DNA of 55,461 bases, from the NCBI GenBank assembly GCA_900539675.1, contig UQDJ01000005.1, positions 1 to 55,461 on the forward strand, read 5' to 3'. The stretch's first letter is position 1; each line of letters opens with the position of its first letter. A program made the translations under genes and the position numbers. Positions 1 to 7,667 of the stretch are shown here, one piece after another. The DNA is from an uncultured Coriobacteriaceae bacterium (GTDB lineage: Bacteria > Actinomycetota > Coriobacteriia > Coriobacteriales > Eggerthellaceae). The notes under the pieces are model-generated. The model saw only the letters and a list, made by a program, of their open reading frames with translations, was not told the DNA's origin and did not search any database.

Positions 1-322
<322 letters not shown>

Positions 323-461
323 TTAGTATTTGATTATCACGATCGAGACACTAAACAGTGCGCTATGTAACCCCCAAGGTACTCTGAGAAGATACCTCAC
401 ATGATGAACTTGACATAAGCATAAACACTTATGCAGTATGGACATTCAAGTTTACTTGAGC

Positions 462-600
462 GCCCTGCATGAGCGGAACCATAGAGGGAAGGATCACCCG
501 ATCCCATTCCGAACTCGGTAGTTAAGCTTCCCTTCGCCGAAAGTACTGCGGTGTAGTCCGTGGGAGGATAGGGCGTTCTGCTCATGCAGGGCACTTTTGT
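462..600 (+). terminator. Inverted repeat bracketing 5S rRNA (processing stem / rrn terminator)
   Basis: GCCCTGCATGAGC (462-474) is perfectly complementary to GCTCATGCAGGGC (580-592). Together with helix I of the 5S rRNA this makes a stem of about 18 bp that encloses the whole 5S gene. It is directly followed by ACTTTTGTTTTA. The stem may be an RNase processing stem for 5S maturation, and the T-rich tail could make it double as the operon terminator. That function is an inference. Confidence 0.6.
468..585 (+). rRNA. rrf: 5S ribosomal RNA
   Basis: A complete 5S rRNA. The core CCCATTCCGAACTCGG (loop B / helix III region, about 504-519) is diagnostic, and the loop E / helix IV region (AGTACTGCGGTGTAGTCCG...GGGAGGATAG) follows. 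The 5' and 3' ends pair to form helix I (GAGCGGAAC with GTTCTGCTC). Exact termini are estimated, because the terminal helix continues into flanking complementary sequence (462-474 with 580-592). It is the last gene of the rrn operon. Confidence 0.93.
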
Positions 601-658
601 TTTATCATGTCGCATATATTTCTTAAGTTTTATGTATCTATCAACCGAAAAGGTGGGC

Positions 659-1033
659 ATGAAGTATAAAGAAAAGCTTCAGCAGGCTAACAGGGAAGCA
701 CGGGGAGCTGTTATTGCGCTGTTTCTTACCGTTATCGTGTGGATCGTAGCCGGTTTTGGTGTTTCCTCGCTTGATATTGTGATCTTTAATACCCCTTTAT
801 GGATTATTACCGGTTGCTTTGGTACCTGGATTTTCGCCGTGGTTGCTGCCATCTATTTGAGCAAATTTGTATTTAAAGACGTGGATCTGGATGAAGAAGA
901 CATAGTCACTAATCAGAGCTCTGAGAGTGACTCATCCTTCACTACTTCTTCTCTTACATCTGCTGCCAATGAAGGTAGCATACCCATTGCTGCTGATGCA
1001 ACACATCCCTCTTCAAAGGGAGGTAACCAATGA
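659..1033 (+). CDS. yhdT: YhdT-family small membrane protein (DUF997), PanF partner
   Basis: A 124-residue protein with two hydrophobic segments (about residues 16-38 and 44-68) and an acidic, Ser/Thr-rich tail. Size, two-helix topology and the motif TPLWIITGCFGTWIFA match the YhdT/DUF997 family, which in many bacteria is encoded directly before panF. Here its stop codon overlaps the panF start (ATGA). That coupling supports a shared role in sodium/pantothenate symport, but YhdT's own function is not established. The start was chosen at 659 because AAGGTG lies about 6 nt upstream; longer in-frame extensions run into the 5S rRNA. The tail (residues about 83-124) is longer than I expect for the family and is low-complexity. 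Confidence 0.8.
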   Translation: MKYKEKLQQANREARGAVIALFLTVIVWIVAGFGVSSLDIVIFNTPLWIITGCFGTWIFAVVAAIYLSKFVFKDVDLDEEDIVTNQSSESDSSFTTSSLTSAANEGSIPIAADATHPSSKGGNQ

Positions 1034-2529
1034 ATGGCAATCCAGCTACGCTTCTCCCGGTTGCATTATTTCTTGTTCTTGGTTTAGGCCTTACCTTTCT
1101 TATTCGCTATCAGTCTCGTAAAAACAGACAGAATGGCTTTGTATCAGAGTATTTCATTGGCAGCCGCAGCTTAGGCGCTTTTGTGCTTGCTATGACCACG
1201 ATTGCCACGTATGGTTCCGTGAGCTCCTTTGTGGGTGGTCCTGGCCAGGCTTGGAATGTTGGTTTTGGTTGGGTATACATGGCAACCATTCAGGTTACTG
1301 CCCTGTTTTTGTTGTATGGCATTATGGGTAAAAAGATGGCCCTGGTTTCGCGCAAACTTGGGGCTATTACCGTTATTGATGTATTACGTGCAAGGTACAA
1401 TTCCAACGCGCTTGCCAATACGGCTGCTATTGTTATTGTTCTCTTCTTTGGTGCCACTATGGTGGCTCAGTTTGTGGGGGGCGCCAAATTATTTGAAGCG
1501 GTAACGGGCTATTCCTATGAAGTTGGGCTAGCTATCTTTGGTATTGCGGCAATTCTTTTTACTGCTTTAGGCGGATTTCGCGGCGTTGCTTTCGTTGATA
1601 CCCTGTGTGGCATTGCTATGATTGTTGGCATTTTTGTTCTAGCCGGTGGCATTTTGCATGCTGGTGGAGGCTATACGAACATTATGGCTAACTTACAGGC
1701 CAACAACCCTCAGCTTCTTGAACCGTTAGGGGGCGGGGATATGCCGGTGGGCTTGTACTTTACCCAGTGGCTTTTGGTTGGCGTGTTTACGTTTTGCTTG
1801 CCTCAATCGGTTGTTCGTTGCATGGGCTACAAAGACTCCAAATCCCTTCGTCAAGCGATGATCATTGGTACTATTATCATCGGTGCCATGATGATTGGGG
1901 TTACCGCATTGGGCGTATTAGCAAAAGGTATATTGCCCGCTGATATCTCTGCTTATGGAAACAGCGTTGATAACATTATCCCTCTAGCAATTGTTCAATC
2001 ATTGCCCCCTTGGCTTGCCGGTGTTGCCATTATTGGCCCTGTTGCAGCTTCTATTTCTACGGTGGCCTCCCTTCTTATTTCCTCTTCGTCGTCCATTATT
2101 AAGGACATGTTTTTACATTACCGGGAACAGAAGCATGATGTTCCCAGCGGTAAACAGGTTGCACGCTATAGCCAGGTGTTTACCTTTGTAGTTGGCGTTA
2201 TTGTATTTGTGTTGTCAGTAGTGCCACCTGATGTGATTTGGAAAATCAACATGTTTGCTTTTGGCGGTTTGGAAACGGCCTTTTGCTGGGTATTGGTGAT
2301 GGGTCTGTTCTGGAAGCGTGCCAATAAAGCAGGAGCGATACTTTCGATGGTGTTAGGAACGGTGGCATACTGCGCTACTATGGCGGCCGGTATTACCTTC
2401 TTTGGCCTGCATCAAATTGTTATTGGTATAACCGTGTCGTTCGTTGCGATGGTGGTAGGCTCGCTGGTATTTAAGCCAAAAGATAAAGAAACAGAAAAGA
2501 AGACCCAGCTGATCTTTTTTGGAGAGTAG
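1030..2529 (+). CDS. panF: Sodium/pantothenate symporter PanF
   Basis: A 499-residue polytopic membrane protein of the sodium:solute symporter (SSS) family with about 13 predicted helices. Family features include SEYFIGSRSLGAFVLAMT in the first loop, the sodium-site region TYGSVSSFVGGPGQAWNVGF, and QSVVRCMGYKDSKSLR, followed by GPVAASISTVASLLISSSSS, which resembles PanF. PanF imports pantothenate, the vitamin precursor of coenzyme A, with sodium. Length is normal for the family. It is translationally coupled to the YhdT gene, and the two form a short operon behind the rrn locus. Pantothenate specificity rests on the YhdT partner and overall resemblance; a different SSS substrate is possible. 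Confidence 0.88.
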   Translation: MNGNPATLLPVALFLVLGLGLTFLIRYQSRKNRQNGFVSEYFIGSRSLGAFVLAMTTIATYGSVSSFVGGPGQAWNVGFGWVYMATIQVTALFLLYGIMGKKMALVSRKLGAITVIDVLRARYNSNALANTAAIVIVLFFGATMVAQFVGGAKLFEAVTGYSYEVGLAIFGIAAILFTALGGFRGVAFVDTLCGIAMIVGIFVLAGGILHAGGGYTNIMANLQANNPQLLEPLGGGDMPVGLYFTQWLLVGVFTFCLPQSVVRCMGYKDSKSLRQAMIIGTIIIGAMMIGVTALGVLAKGILPADISAYGNSVDNIIPLAIVQSLPPWLAGVAIIGPVAASISTVASLLISSSSSIIKDMFLHYREQKHDVPSGKQVARYSQVFTFVVGVIVFVLSVVPPDVIWKINMFAFGGLETAFCWVLVMGLFWKRANKAGAILSMVLGTVAYCATMAAGITFFGLHQIVIGITVSFVAMVVGSLVFKPKDKETEKKTQLIFFGE

Positions 2530-2780
2530 TTTGGCCGCAGAGGCAGCATAGTAAGACGGTCGCTTAATGGTAACACCGTAGGGCTGTCGTCCAGTGCCAG
2601 CATAGTAGGCAGCCGTTCAAGGCGTTGTTAAAGCTAGTGTTGCGGTTGCGCGTTCTGGGCACGTCTGAGGTGTTATTTCAACCGTCTGCAGGTATTGGCC
2701 ATACTTGGCAGTTTCTTATTTTTCCCTCATGATACAGTTCATTCAATTATCCATGTACGTTCTGGAAAGGAATGGGCTTT

Positions 2781-3863
2781 ATGGGAAGGGTTTATAACTT
2801 TTCTGCTGGTCCAGCGGTTCTTCCTGAAGAAGTTCTCAAGGAAGCTGCTGATGAAATGCTCGACTACAAAGGCTGCGGCATGTCAGTGATGGAAATGAGT
2901 CATCGCTCTGCTGCATTTAAGGAAATTATTGAGTCAGCAGAATCCGACCTGCGTGAGCTCATGGGTATTCCGGACAACTATCGTGTTCTGTTTTTGCAGG
3001 GTGGTGCTACTCAGCAGTTTGCGGCCATTCCAATGAATCTGATGCTTCACGGCAAGGCAGACTATATTGTTTCTGGTTCGTGGTCTAAGAAGGCTTATAA
3101 AGAAGCTCAAATCTTTGGTGACGCACGATTGGTGGCATCGAGTGAAGATAAGAACTTTTCGTATATCCCCGATGTTGACAGCTTGACGTTTGATCCAGAG
3201 GCAGATTACGTCTACATCTGTGAAAATGAAACCATCTACGGCACGCACTATCATAAGCTTCCCGATACGGGACAAGTGCCCCTGGTAAGCGATATGTCTT
3301 CGTGCTTCTTATCTGAGCCGGTTGACGTTTCCCGCTATGGTGTAATTTATGGTGGCGTTCAGAAAAACATCGGTCCTGCCGGCGTGGTTATCGTTATTAT
3401 TCGCGACGATTTAGTTCACGATGAGTGGCTGCCCAATACGCCTACCATCATGCGTTACAAGACTCAGGTAGATGCGGATAGTATGTCGAATACGCCGCCT
3501 TGCTATGGCATTTATATTTGCGGCAAGGTATTCAAGTGGCTCAAAGTCCAGGGTGGTTTAGAGGCTATGAAAAAGCGCAACGAAGAAAAGGCTGCGCTGC
3601 TCTACGATTACTTGGATTCCACCGATTTCTATACCGCTACCGCTCGCAAAGAAGATCGTTCCATCATGAATGTTCCGTTTATTACGGGCAATGCCGATCT
3701 GGATGCTGAATTTGTTAAGGGTGCAAAGCAGCATGGCATTGAAAACATCAAGGGGCATCGCAGCGTTGGTGGCATGCGTGCCAGCATTTATAATGCTATG
3801 CCTATTGAGGGTGTACAGGCGCTTGTGGACTACATGAAAGAATTTGAACGTGCACACAGCTAA
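2781..3863 (+). CDS. serC: Phosphoserine aminotransferase SerC
   Basis: A 360-residue class V PLP aminotransferase. It converts 3-phosphohydroxypyruvate and glutamate to phosphoserine (serine synthesis), and in some bacteria also acts in PLP synthesis. The N-terminus RVYNFSAGPAVLPEEV is the SerC signature; LQGGATQQFAAIPMN and the PLP lysine in GGVQKNIGPAGVV (K195) are present, and the C-terminal VGGMRASIYNA closes the active site. Of two near-adjacent ATGs, 2772 has AAAGGA directly abutting it, while 2781 has the same AAAGGA at a proper 9-nt spacing and gives the usual length, so 2781 is preferred. No serA or serB is adjacent. The 250 bp upstream shows no clear promoter. Confidence 0.95.
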   Translation: MGRVYNFSAGPAVLPEEVLKEAADEMLDYKGCGMSVMEMSHRSAAFKEIIESAESDLRELMGIPDNYRVLFLQGGATQQFAAIPMNLMLHGKADYIVSGSWSKKAYKEAQIFGDARLVASSEDKNFSYIPDVDSLTFDPEADYVYICENETIYGTHYHKLPDTGQVPLVSDMSSCFLSEPVDVSRYGVIYGGVQKNIGPAGVVIVIIRDDLVHDEWLPNTPTIMRYKTQVDADSMSNTPPCYGIYICGKVFKWLKVQGGLEAMKKRNEEKAALLYDYLDSTDFYTATARKEDRSIMNVPFITGNADLDAEFVKGAKQHGIENIKGHRSVGGMRASIYNAMPIEGVQALVDYMKEFERAHS

Positions 3864-3957
3864 GACAAGTCGGCTAGGTGAATCCTGGCTACGCGCTAAT
3901 TGCTAAGCAAAGCGGCTGTATTAATCGCTAAGACAAGCGATTGTGCTAAACAAGAAT

Positions 3958-3995
3958 AACTAAGCGCTCGGTGATATTTTTCCGGGCGCTTAGTT
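3958..3995 (-). terminator. Strong hairpin between convergent serC and the polymerase operon
   Basis: AACTAAGCGC at 3958-3967 pairs perfectly with GCGCTTAGTT at 3986-3995, and CGG/CCG extends the stem inward. The stop codon of the minus-strand YolD-like gene lies inside one arm. Read on the minus strand, the stem is followed by ATTCTTGTTTAG, a weak T-rich tail, so termination of the minus-strand operon is the likelier function. It could also stop read-through from serC. The same CTAAGCGC word recurs in other intergenic hairpins of this window (30570-30590, 48389). Confidence 0.6.
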
Positions 3996-4412
3996 GTCTG
4001 ATGTGGGGTGTTTTATGCCGGCATCAAGGTCATCTGACCATTTGGCTTCGGGTAGATTGCTGGGATGTTTTTGGAAAGCAGGGGCTGTGCCTGCTGCCGT
4101 TTGTTCAATGAGGGCATCGTATCCTTTAAGCGCTGCAAAGGGCATGAACTGACGTGCCCTATCTGGATGATCTGCTGCACTATGGTACGGTTCGTGTCGT
4201 AGTTTTTCCTCGATAGCTTGAAGAGTTTTTCTGCGATGGTCTGCTTCGGCAGCAGAGCAGTCTTGTAGTAGATAGGCTTCAAGATCTTTAAGGGAGGCAT
4301 CCTTCTTTTTGGTGGTGTCTTCGCTGTGCGCTGTACTCCTGTGCATGCCTGAGCCATCCGCGGTGTGCTTCGGTAGGTTGTTATACGGAGGCAGATCGGT
4401 GTTGTTATGCAC
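3990..4412 (-). CDS. YolD-like protein, partner of the Y-family polymerase
   Basis: About 140 residues. The diagnostic part is DRARQFMPFAALKGYDALIE near residue 84 onward, matching the conserved core of YolD-like proteins, which in Firmicutes sit next to UvrX-type Y-family DNA polymerases. The rest is polar and poorly conserved. The gene overlaps the 3' end of the polymerase gene, so the two are translationally coupled, which supports a shared role in SOS or translesion synthesis. The start is uncertain. A GTG at 4412 has GGAGGA 4 nt upstream, whereas a TTG at 4424 would add four residues and lacks a ribosome-binding site. YolD's biochemical function is unknown. Confidence 0.75.
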   Translation of the reverse strand: MHNNTDLPPYNNLPKHTADGSGMHRSTAHSEDTTKKKDASLKDLEAYLLQDCSAAEADHRRKTLQAIEEKLRHEPYHSAADHPDRARQFMPFAALKGYDALIEQTAAGTAPAFQKHPSNLPEAKWSDDLDAGIKHPTSDN

Positions 4413-5775
4413 GATGTCCTCCAATTTGAGTATTGCGCTCTTGAAGCGTTGCCTTCTGTTGCAGGCTGGTGCCTTTTAATAGCGCGTTTTTACCGAACCT
4501 GTTATGGATATCCAAAATTGCACGCTGGCGCTGCCGTTCTTTTTCTTCTGCCTCGGTATCATCAAACAGGGTGGTGGTTGCGCAGTCTTCTGGCAGCAGA
4601 TCACCCATACCAATGCTGATGCGTCGAATTTGCTGGTGTGGATCTACTAAGTTTTGATAGAGGGCGTCAAATTCGCTCTGTAATACCTTGGCTGAATTGG
4701 TGCGTCGGTTCAAGCGATGAGACACGTTGGCACTGGCTGCCCGATAGCGCTCATAAGCAGTGGCAGCACCACTTTGCTGCCCGTGAGCTGAATAGCCTAC
4801 ATATAGCGATAGATGATCAGTGACAAGGTGCTTTTCAACCAAGTCCAACGCGCTGGCATCCACCATTTCGCGCAAACAGATGCGTGCCTCATCGCAGGTA
4901 TAGTCGCAGGGGAGTACTTGGCCGTTTGCAATGGAATGGCCCTTGGGAATGTATGAGCGGATTTCTGCGATGCTGCAGGGTTCTTGTCCCCAAGCGTGAT
5001 CAATTAAATATTCGGCATTCACGCCGAATTCCTTGTATAAGGTTTCTTCTGGTAGCGCGCAGATGCCGGCTAAATCATAGACGCCATATTTGCGCAGGCG
5101 CCGCGCGATCCCCTGTCCAATGTTCCAAATATCAGTTATGGGCCGATGAAACCAGATGGTGCGTTTGAATGTTTCTTCATCCAGATAGCCTATGCCGCTT
5201 GGGGTGTGCTTGGCGGAAATATCGAGAGCAATTTTCGCCAAAAAGAGATTGGTACCAATGCCGGCGGTTGCCGGAATACCCGTTTCTTGTTTGATCATCT
5301 GCAGCAGTTCCACAGCAAAGGCTCGAGGTGTGGTGTGATAAAACGACAAATAGGGCGTGATGTCAATGAAGCATTCATCAATCGAATACACATGGATGTC
5401 ATCAGCGCTGATCTTCTTGAGATAGAGCGAATAGATGTAGGCCGACATTTCCATATAGCGCCTCATACGGGGAGGCGCTATGAGGTAGCGAACATTGTTG
5501 GGAATTTCGAACAGGCGGCAACGATTTTTGATGCCAAGCTTTTTCATGGCAGGTGTGATAGCCAGACAAATGGTGGTCTTAGTGCGCTCGTAGTCGGCCA
5601 CCACCAAGTTGCACGTCATGGGATCCAATCCGCGGTCAACACATTCAACACTGGCGTAAAACGATTTGAAATCGATACATACAAACCACTTGGTTTGCGG
5701 GTGTTGGCTATGTGATGAATTGGCGTTCATATGTGTGTGACAAGGGTGCGCAAGGGTGTCCAATAAATGCTCCAT
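4405..5775 (-). CDS. Y-family DNA polymerase (UmuC/UvrX type)
   Basis: A translesion polymerase of about 456 residues. The first catalytic aspartate is in CIDFKSFYASVEC (about D35 from this start, with the steric-gate F/Y nearby) and the Asp-Glu pair is in VYSIDECFID (D133-E134). The thumb helix-hairpin-helix region WNIGQGIARRLRKYGVYDLA follows, then a little-finger domain. FKSFYASVEC resembles the UvrX/YqjW group more than DinB. The start is uncertain: ATG 5775 and ATG 5730 are both possible and neither has a good Shine-Dalgarno; the conserved domain begins just after the second. It lies 26 bp behind the CxCPxC protein and overlaps the YolD-like gene. SOS control is plausible, but I recognised no LexA box. 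Confidence 0.9.
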   Translation of the reverse strand: MEHLLDTLAHPCHTHMNANSSHSQHPQTKWFVCIDFKSFYASVECVDRGLDPMTCNLVVADYERTKTTICLAITPAMKKLGIKNRCRLFEIPNNVRYLIAPPRMRRYMEMSAYIYSLYLKKISADDIHVYSIDECFIDITPYLSFYHTTPRAFAVELLQMIKQETGIPATAGIGTNLFLAKIALDISAKHTPSGIGYLDEETFKRTIWFHRPITDIWNIGQGIARRLRKYGVYDLAGICALPEETLYKEFGVNAEYLIDHAWGQEPCSIAEIRSYIPKGHSIANGQVLPCDYTCDEARICLREMVDASALDLVEKHLVTDHLSLYVGYSAHGQQSGAATAYERYRAASANVSHRLNRRTNSAKVLQSEFDALYQNLVDPHQQIRRISIGMGDLLPEDCATTTLFDDTEAEEKERQRQRAILDIHNRFGKNALLKGTSLQQKATLQERNTQIGGHRA

Positions 5776-5801
5776 AGTGCATGGGCGTGCAAGGGCGTAA
5801 C

Positions 5802-6170
5802 TTAGAGCTCCACGCGTCCAAACTTTGCCAGGATCTCTGAAGCGGCGGTGCAGGATGGGCAATCGCAAAACTTTGCACCTTCAGCCTTGCGTTTCTTTTG
5901 TACTGCAAGACCCGCAGCAGCTTTTTCTTCACCGAAGAGTTCTTTGGCTGGGCCTTCCAAAAATTCGATTAAGCCATCAATGGTGCGAGGACGGCCGTCG
6001 AGGTAGTTTACGAAGGTTTCAGTTGCTTTTTCAACCGCGGCATCGCTGTTATCTTCAGCGACGGCTTTAAGCCAAGCACGCGCTGCATCTTTGGTTTCCT
6101 GCTTGCTGGAATCGGCGGTTGCCAAAATGTTGGCACGCTGAGCAACGTAATCAAAAGTGTCTTTGTCCAT
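5802..6170 (-). CDS. Small conserved protein with C-terminal C-x-C-P-x-C motif
   Basis: A 122-residue acidic, helical protein with the near-C-terminal motif KFCDCPSCTAASEIL. The Cys pattern could bind a metal or act in redox chemistry. The repeated A-x-x-W-L-x-A-V region (residues 30-40) and IDGLIEFLEG resemble a family that I recall from Coriobacteriia and Clostridia, often auto-named Hsp90 although it has none of the Hsp90 ATPase domain. I therefore assign no function. The ribosome-binding site is strong (GGGGGA, 5 nt before the ATG). It is first of three minus-strand genes running into the polymerase and YolD genes; whether they form one transcript is not known. Confidence 0.75.
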   Translation of the reverse strand: MDKDTFDYVAQRANILATADSSKQETKDAARAWLKAVAEDNSDAAVEKATETFVNYLDGRPRTIDGLIEFLEGPAKELFGEEKAAAGLAVQKKRKAEGAKFCDCPSCTAASEILAKFGRVEL

Positions 6171-6539
6171 GGTGATCCCCCTTAACTATGAATACTTACG
6201 TTCAAACACCTGCAGTGGTTGCAGTGGTGTTCCTAGTTCATGATAGGTGATTTAAGAGGGGTGTAGATTACTTTCAACAGATTAATCAGCCAAGCTTTCT
6301 AAAGGCAAGATGGGGGCAATTTCATAAACTAACGGCACTATATGGAGGTATACAGGGGAGGTATACAGAGAGGTATACGGATAAGTACACAGAGAGGTAC
6401 AGCTATTACAGAAAGCATCAAAGGCAAGCAGGGTCTGCGCAATGCGTAAGGAAAGCTGAATCTTTCTATCTTTTTGTTCCCATTTTGTTTACTTCCACTA
6501 TCATGAAGAACGGTTTATAAGCAACGTCAAGGCGGTAGT
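6171..6539. other. Divergent intergenic region with a 12-bp repeat array
   Basis: This 369-bp non-coding stretch separates two divergently transcribed operons, so it must carry promoters in both directions. It holds the five-unit repeat described separately (6346-6408). Immediately before the plus-strand gene, TTTATAA at about 6514-6520 could be a -10 element, but I see no convincing -35 at the right spacing. AAGGCGG a few bases before 6540 serves as ribosome-binding site. No small ORF with a credible start is visible. Confidence 0.5.
6346..6408 (+). repeat. Five tandem 12-bp units with GTATAC core (possible operator array)
   Basis: The words GTATAC (6348), GTATAC (6361), GTATAC (6373), GTACAC (6385) and GTACAG (6397) recur with spacings of 13, 12, 12 and 12 bp, embedded in a purine-rich unit close to GGTATACAGAGA. 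The core GTATAC is self-complementary. The array lies about 130-190 bp before the aminotransferase start and 180-240 bp before the divergent small gene. Regular spacing near one helical turn suggests a multi-site protein-binding array; simple replication slippage is the alternative. The repeats are clear in the sequence, the function is inferred. Confidence 0.6.
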
Positions 6540-7667
6540 ATGATTTCGTTTAATATTCCTCCGTATGTGGGAACAGAACTTTCCTACGTCAAGCAGGCTG
6601 TTGAAAATCATAAGATCTGTGGCGATGGCCCGTTTACTAAACAGTGCCATGCATGGCTTGAAGAGCATTTGCCCTGTCAAAAAGCACTTCTTACCACCAG
6701 TGGTACCACGGCGCTTGAAATGGCTGCTATTTTGTGTGATTTAAAGCCGGGTGATGAGGTTATTCTTCCCAGCTATACGTTTTCCACGACGGCAACCGCC
6801 TTTGTTTTGGTGGGAGCCAAGCTGGTATTTGTGGATGTTCGCCCTGATACGATGAATATCGACGAAACGAAAATCGAAGCTGCTATCACCGATAAAACGC
6901 GCGTTATCGTGCCGGTTCATTATGCGGGTGTGGCCTGTGAAATGGACACCATTATGGATATTGCCGCCCGTCATAACCTGAAGATAGTTGAAGATGCTGC
7001 CCAGGGCGTTATGTCTTCTTATGAGGGACGTGCCTTAGGCACCATTGGCGATTTCGGCTGTTTTTCATTCCATGAAACCAAGAACTATTCCATGGGCGAA
7101 GGTGGCGCGCTTATTATCAACAAGCCTGAATACAATGATCGGGCAGAAATAATTCGCGAAAAGGGAACCAATCGCTCCCGTTTCTTCCGCGGCCAGGTTG
7201 ATAAATATACATGGGTCGATTATGGAAGCAGCTATCTGCCAAGCGATATGAATGCCGCCTATCTTTGGGGCGAACTAGAGGTGGCAGACACCATTAACAA
7301 TGATCGTCTTGCTTCATGGCAGCGCTATTGGGATGCCTTTGCGCCGCTTGCACAAGCTGGGCGTGTGGAACTGCCGGTGGTGCCTGAGGGCTGTAAGCAC
7401 AATGCTCATATGTTCTATTTGAAGTGCAAGGATCTTACCGAGCGCACGGCGTTTATTGACTATCTAAAGCAGCAGGGTGTTCAGGCGGTGTTTCATTACA
7501 TTCCGCTCCATTCATCGCCTGCAGGCATGCGCTTCGGTCGCTTTAACGGGGTTGACGTATTTACCACCTCAGAAAGCGATAGACTGGTGCGTCTGCCTCT
7601 GTATTATGGACTGACCCAGGAAGATCAAAACCAGGTAATTGCGGCGGTGATGGCGTTTTATGAATAG
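6540..7667 (+). CDS. wecE: dTDP-4-amino-4,6-dideoxygalactose transaminase (WecE/RffA type)
   Basis: A 375-residue DegT/DnrJ/EryC1/StrS PLP aminotransferase. It is expected to convert dTDP-4-keto-6-deoxyglucose plus glutamate to dTDP-4-amino-4,6-dideoxygalactose. The PLP lysine is in FHETKNYSMGEGG (K181). Long stretches such as FVDVRPDTMNIDET, RVIVPVHYAGVACEMDTIM and EIIREKGTNRS closely resemble E. coli WecE as I remember it, so specificity is better supported than for a generic family member. Length is normal. The stop overlaps the next gene's start by 8 nt, placing it first in an operon with a polyprenyl-phosphate glycosyltransferase. The usual acetyltransferase partner (WecD) is not here. 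The dTDP-glucose synthesis genes must lie elsewhere. Confidence 0.9.
   Translation: MISFNIPPYVGTELSYVKQAVENHKICGDGPFTKQCHAWLEEHLPCQKALLTTSGTTALEMAAILCDLKPGDEVILPSYTFSTTATAFVLVGAKLVFVDVRPDTMNIDETKIEAAITDKTRVIVPVHYAGVACEMDTIMDIAARHNLKIVEDAAQGVMSSYEGRALGTIGDFGCFSFHETKNYSMGEGGALIINKPEYNDRAEIIREKGTNRSRFFRGQVDKYTWVDYGSSYLPSDMNAAYLWGELEVADTINNDRLASWQRYWDAFAPLAQAGRVELPVVPEGCKHNAHMFYLKCKDLTERTAFIDYLKQQGVQAVFHYIPLHSSPAGMRFGRFNGVDVFTTSESDRLVRLPLYYGLTQEDQNQVIAAVMAFYE

Noticed and set aside
397..660. Minus-strand ORF of 87 codons
   Set aside because: It covers the 5S rRNA gene and the start of the YhdT-like gene; no family features.
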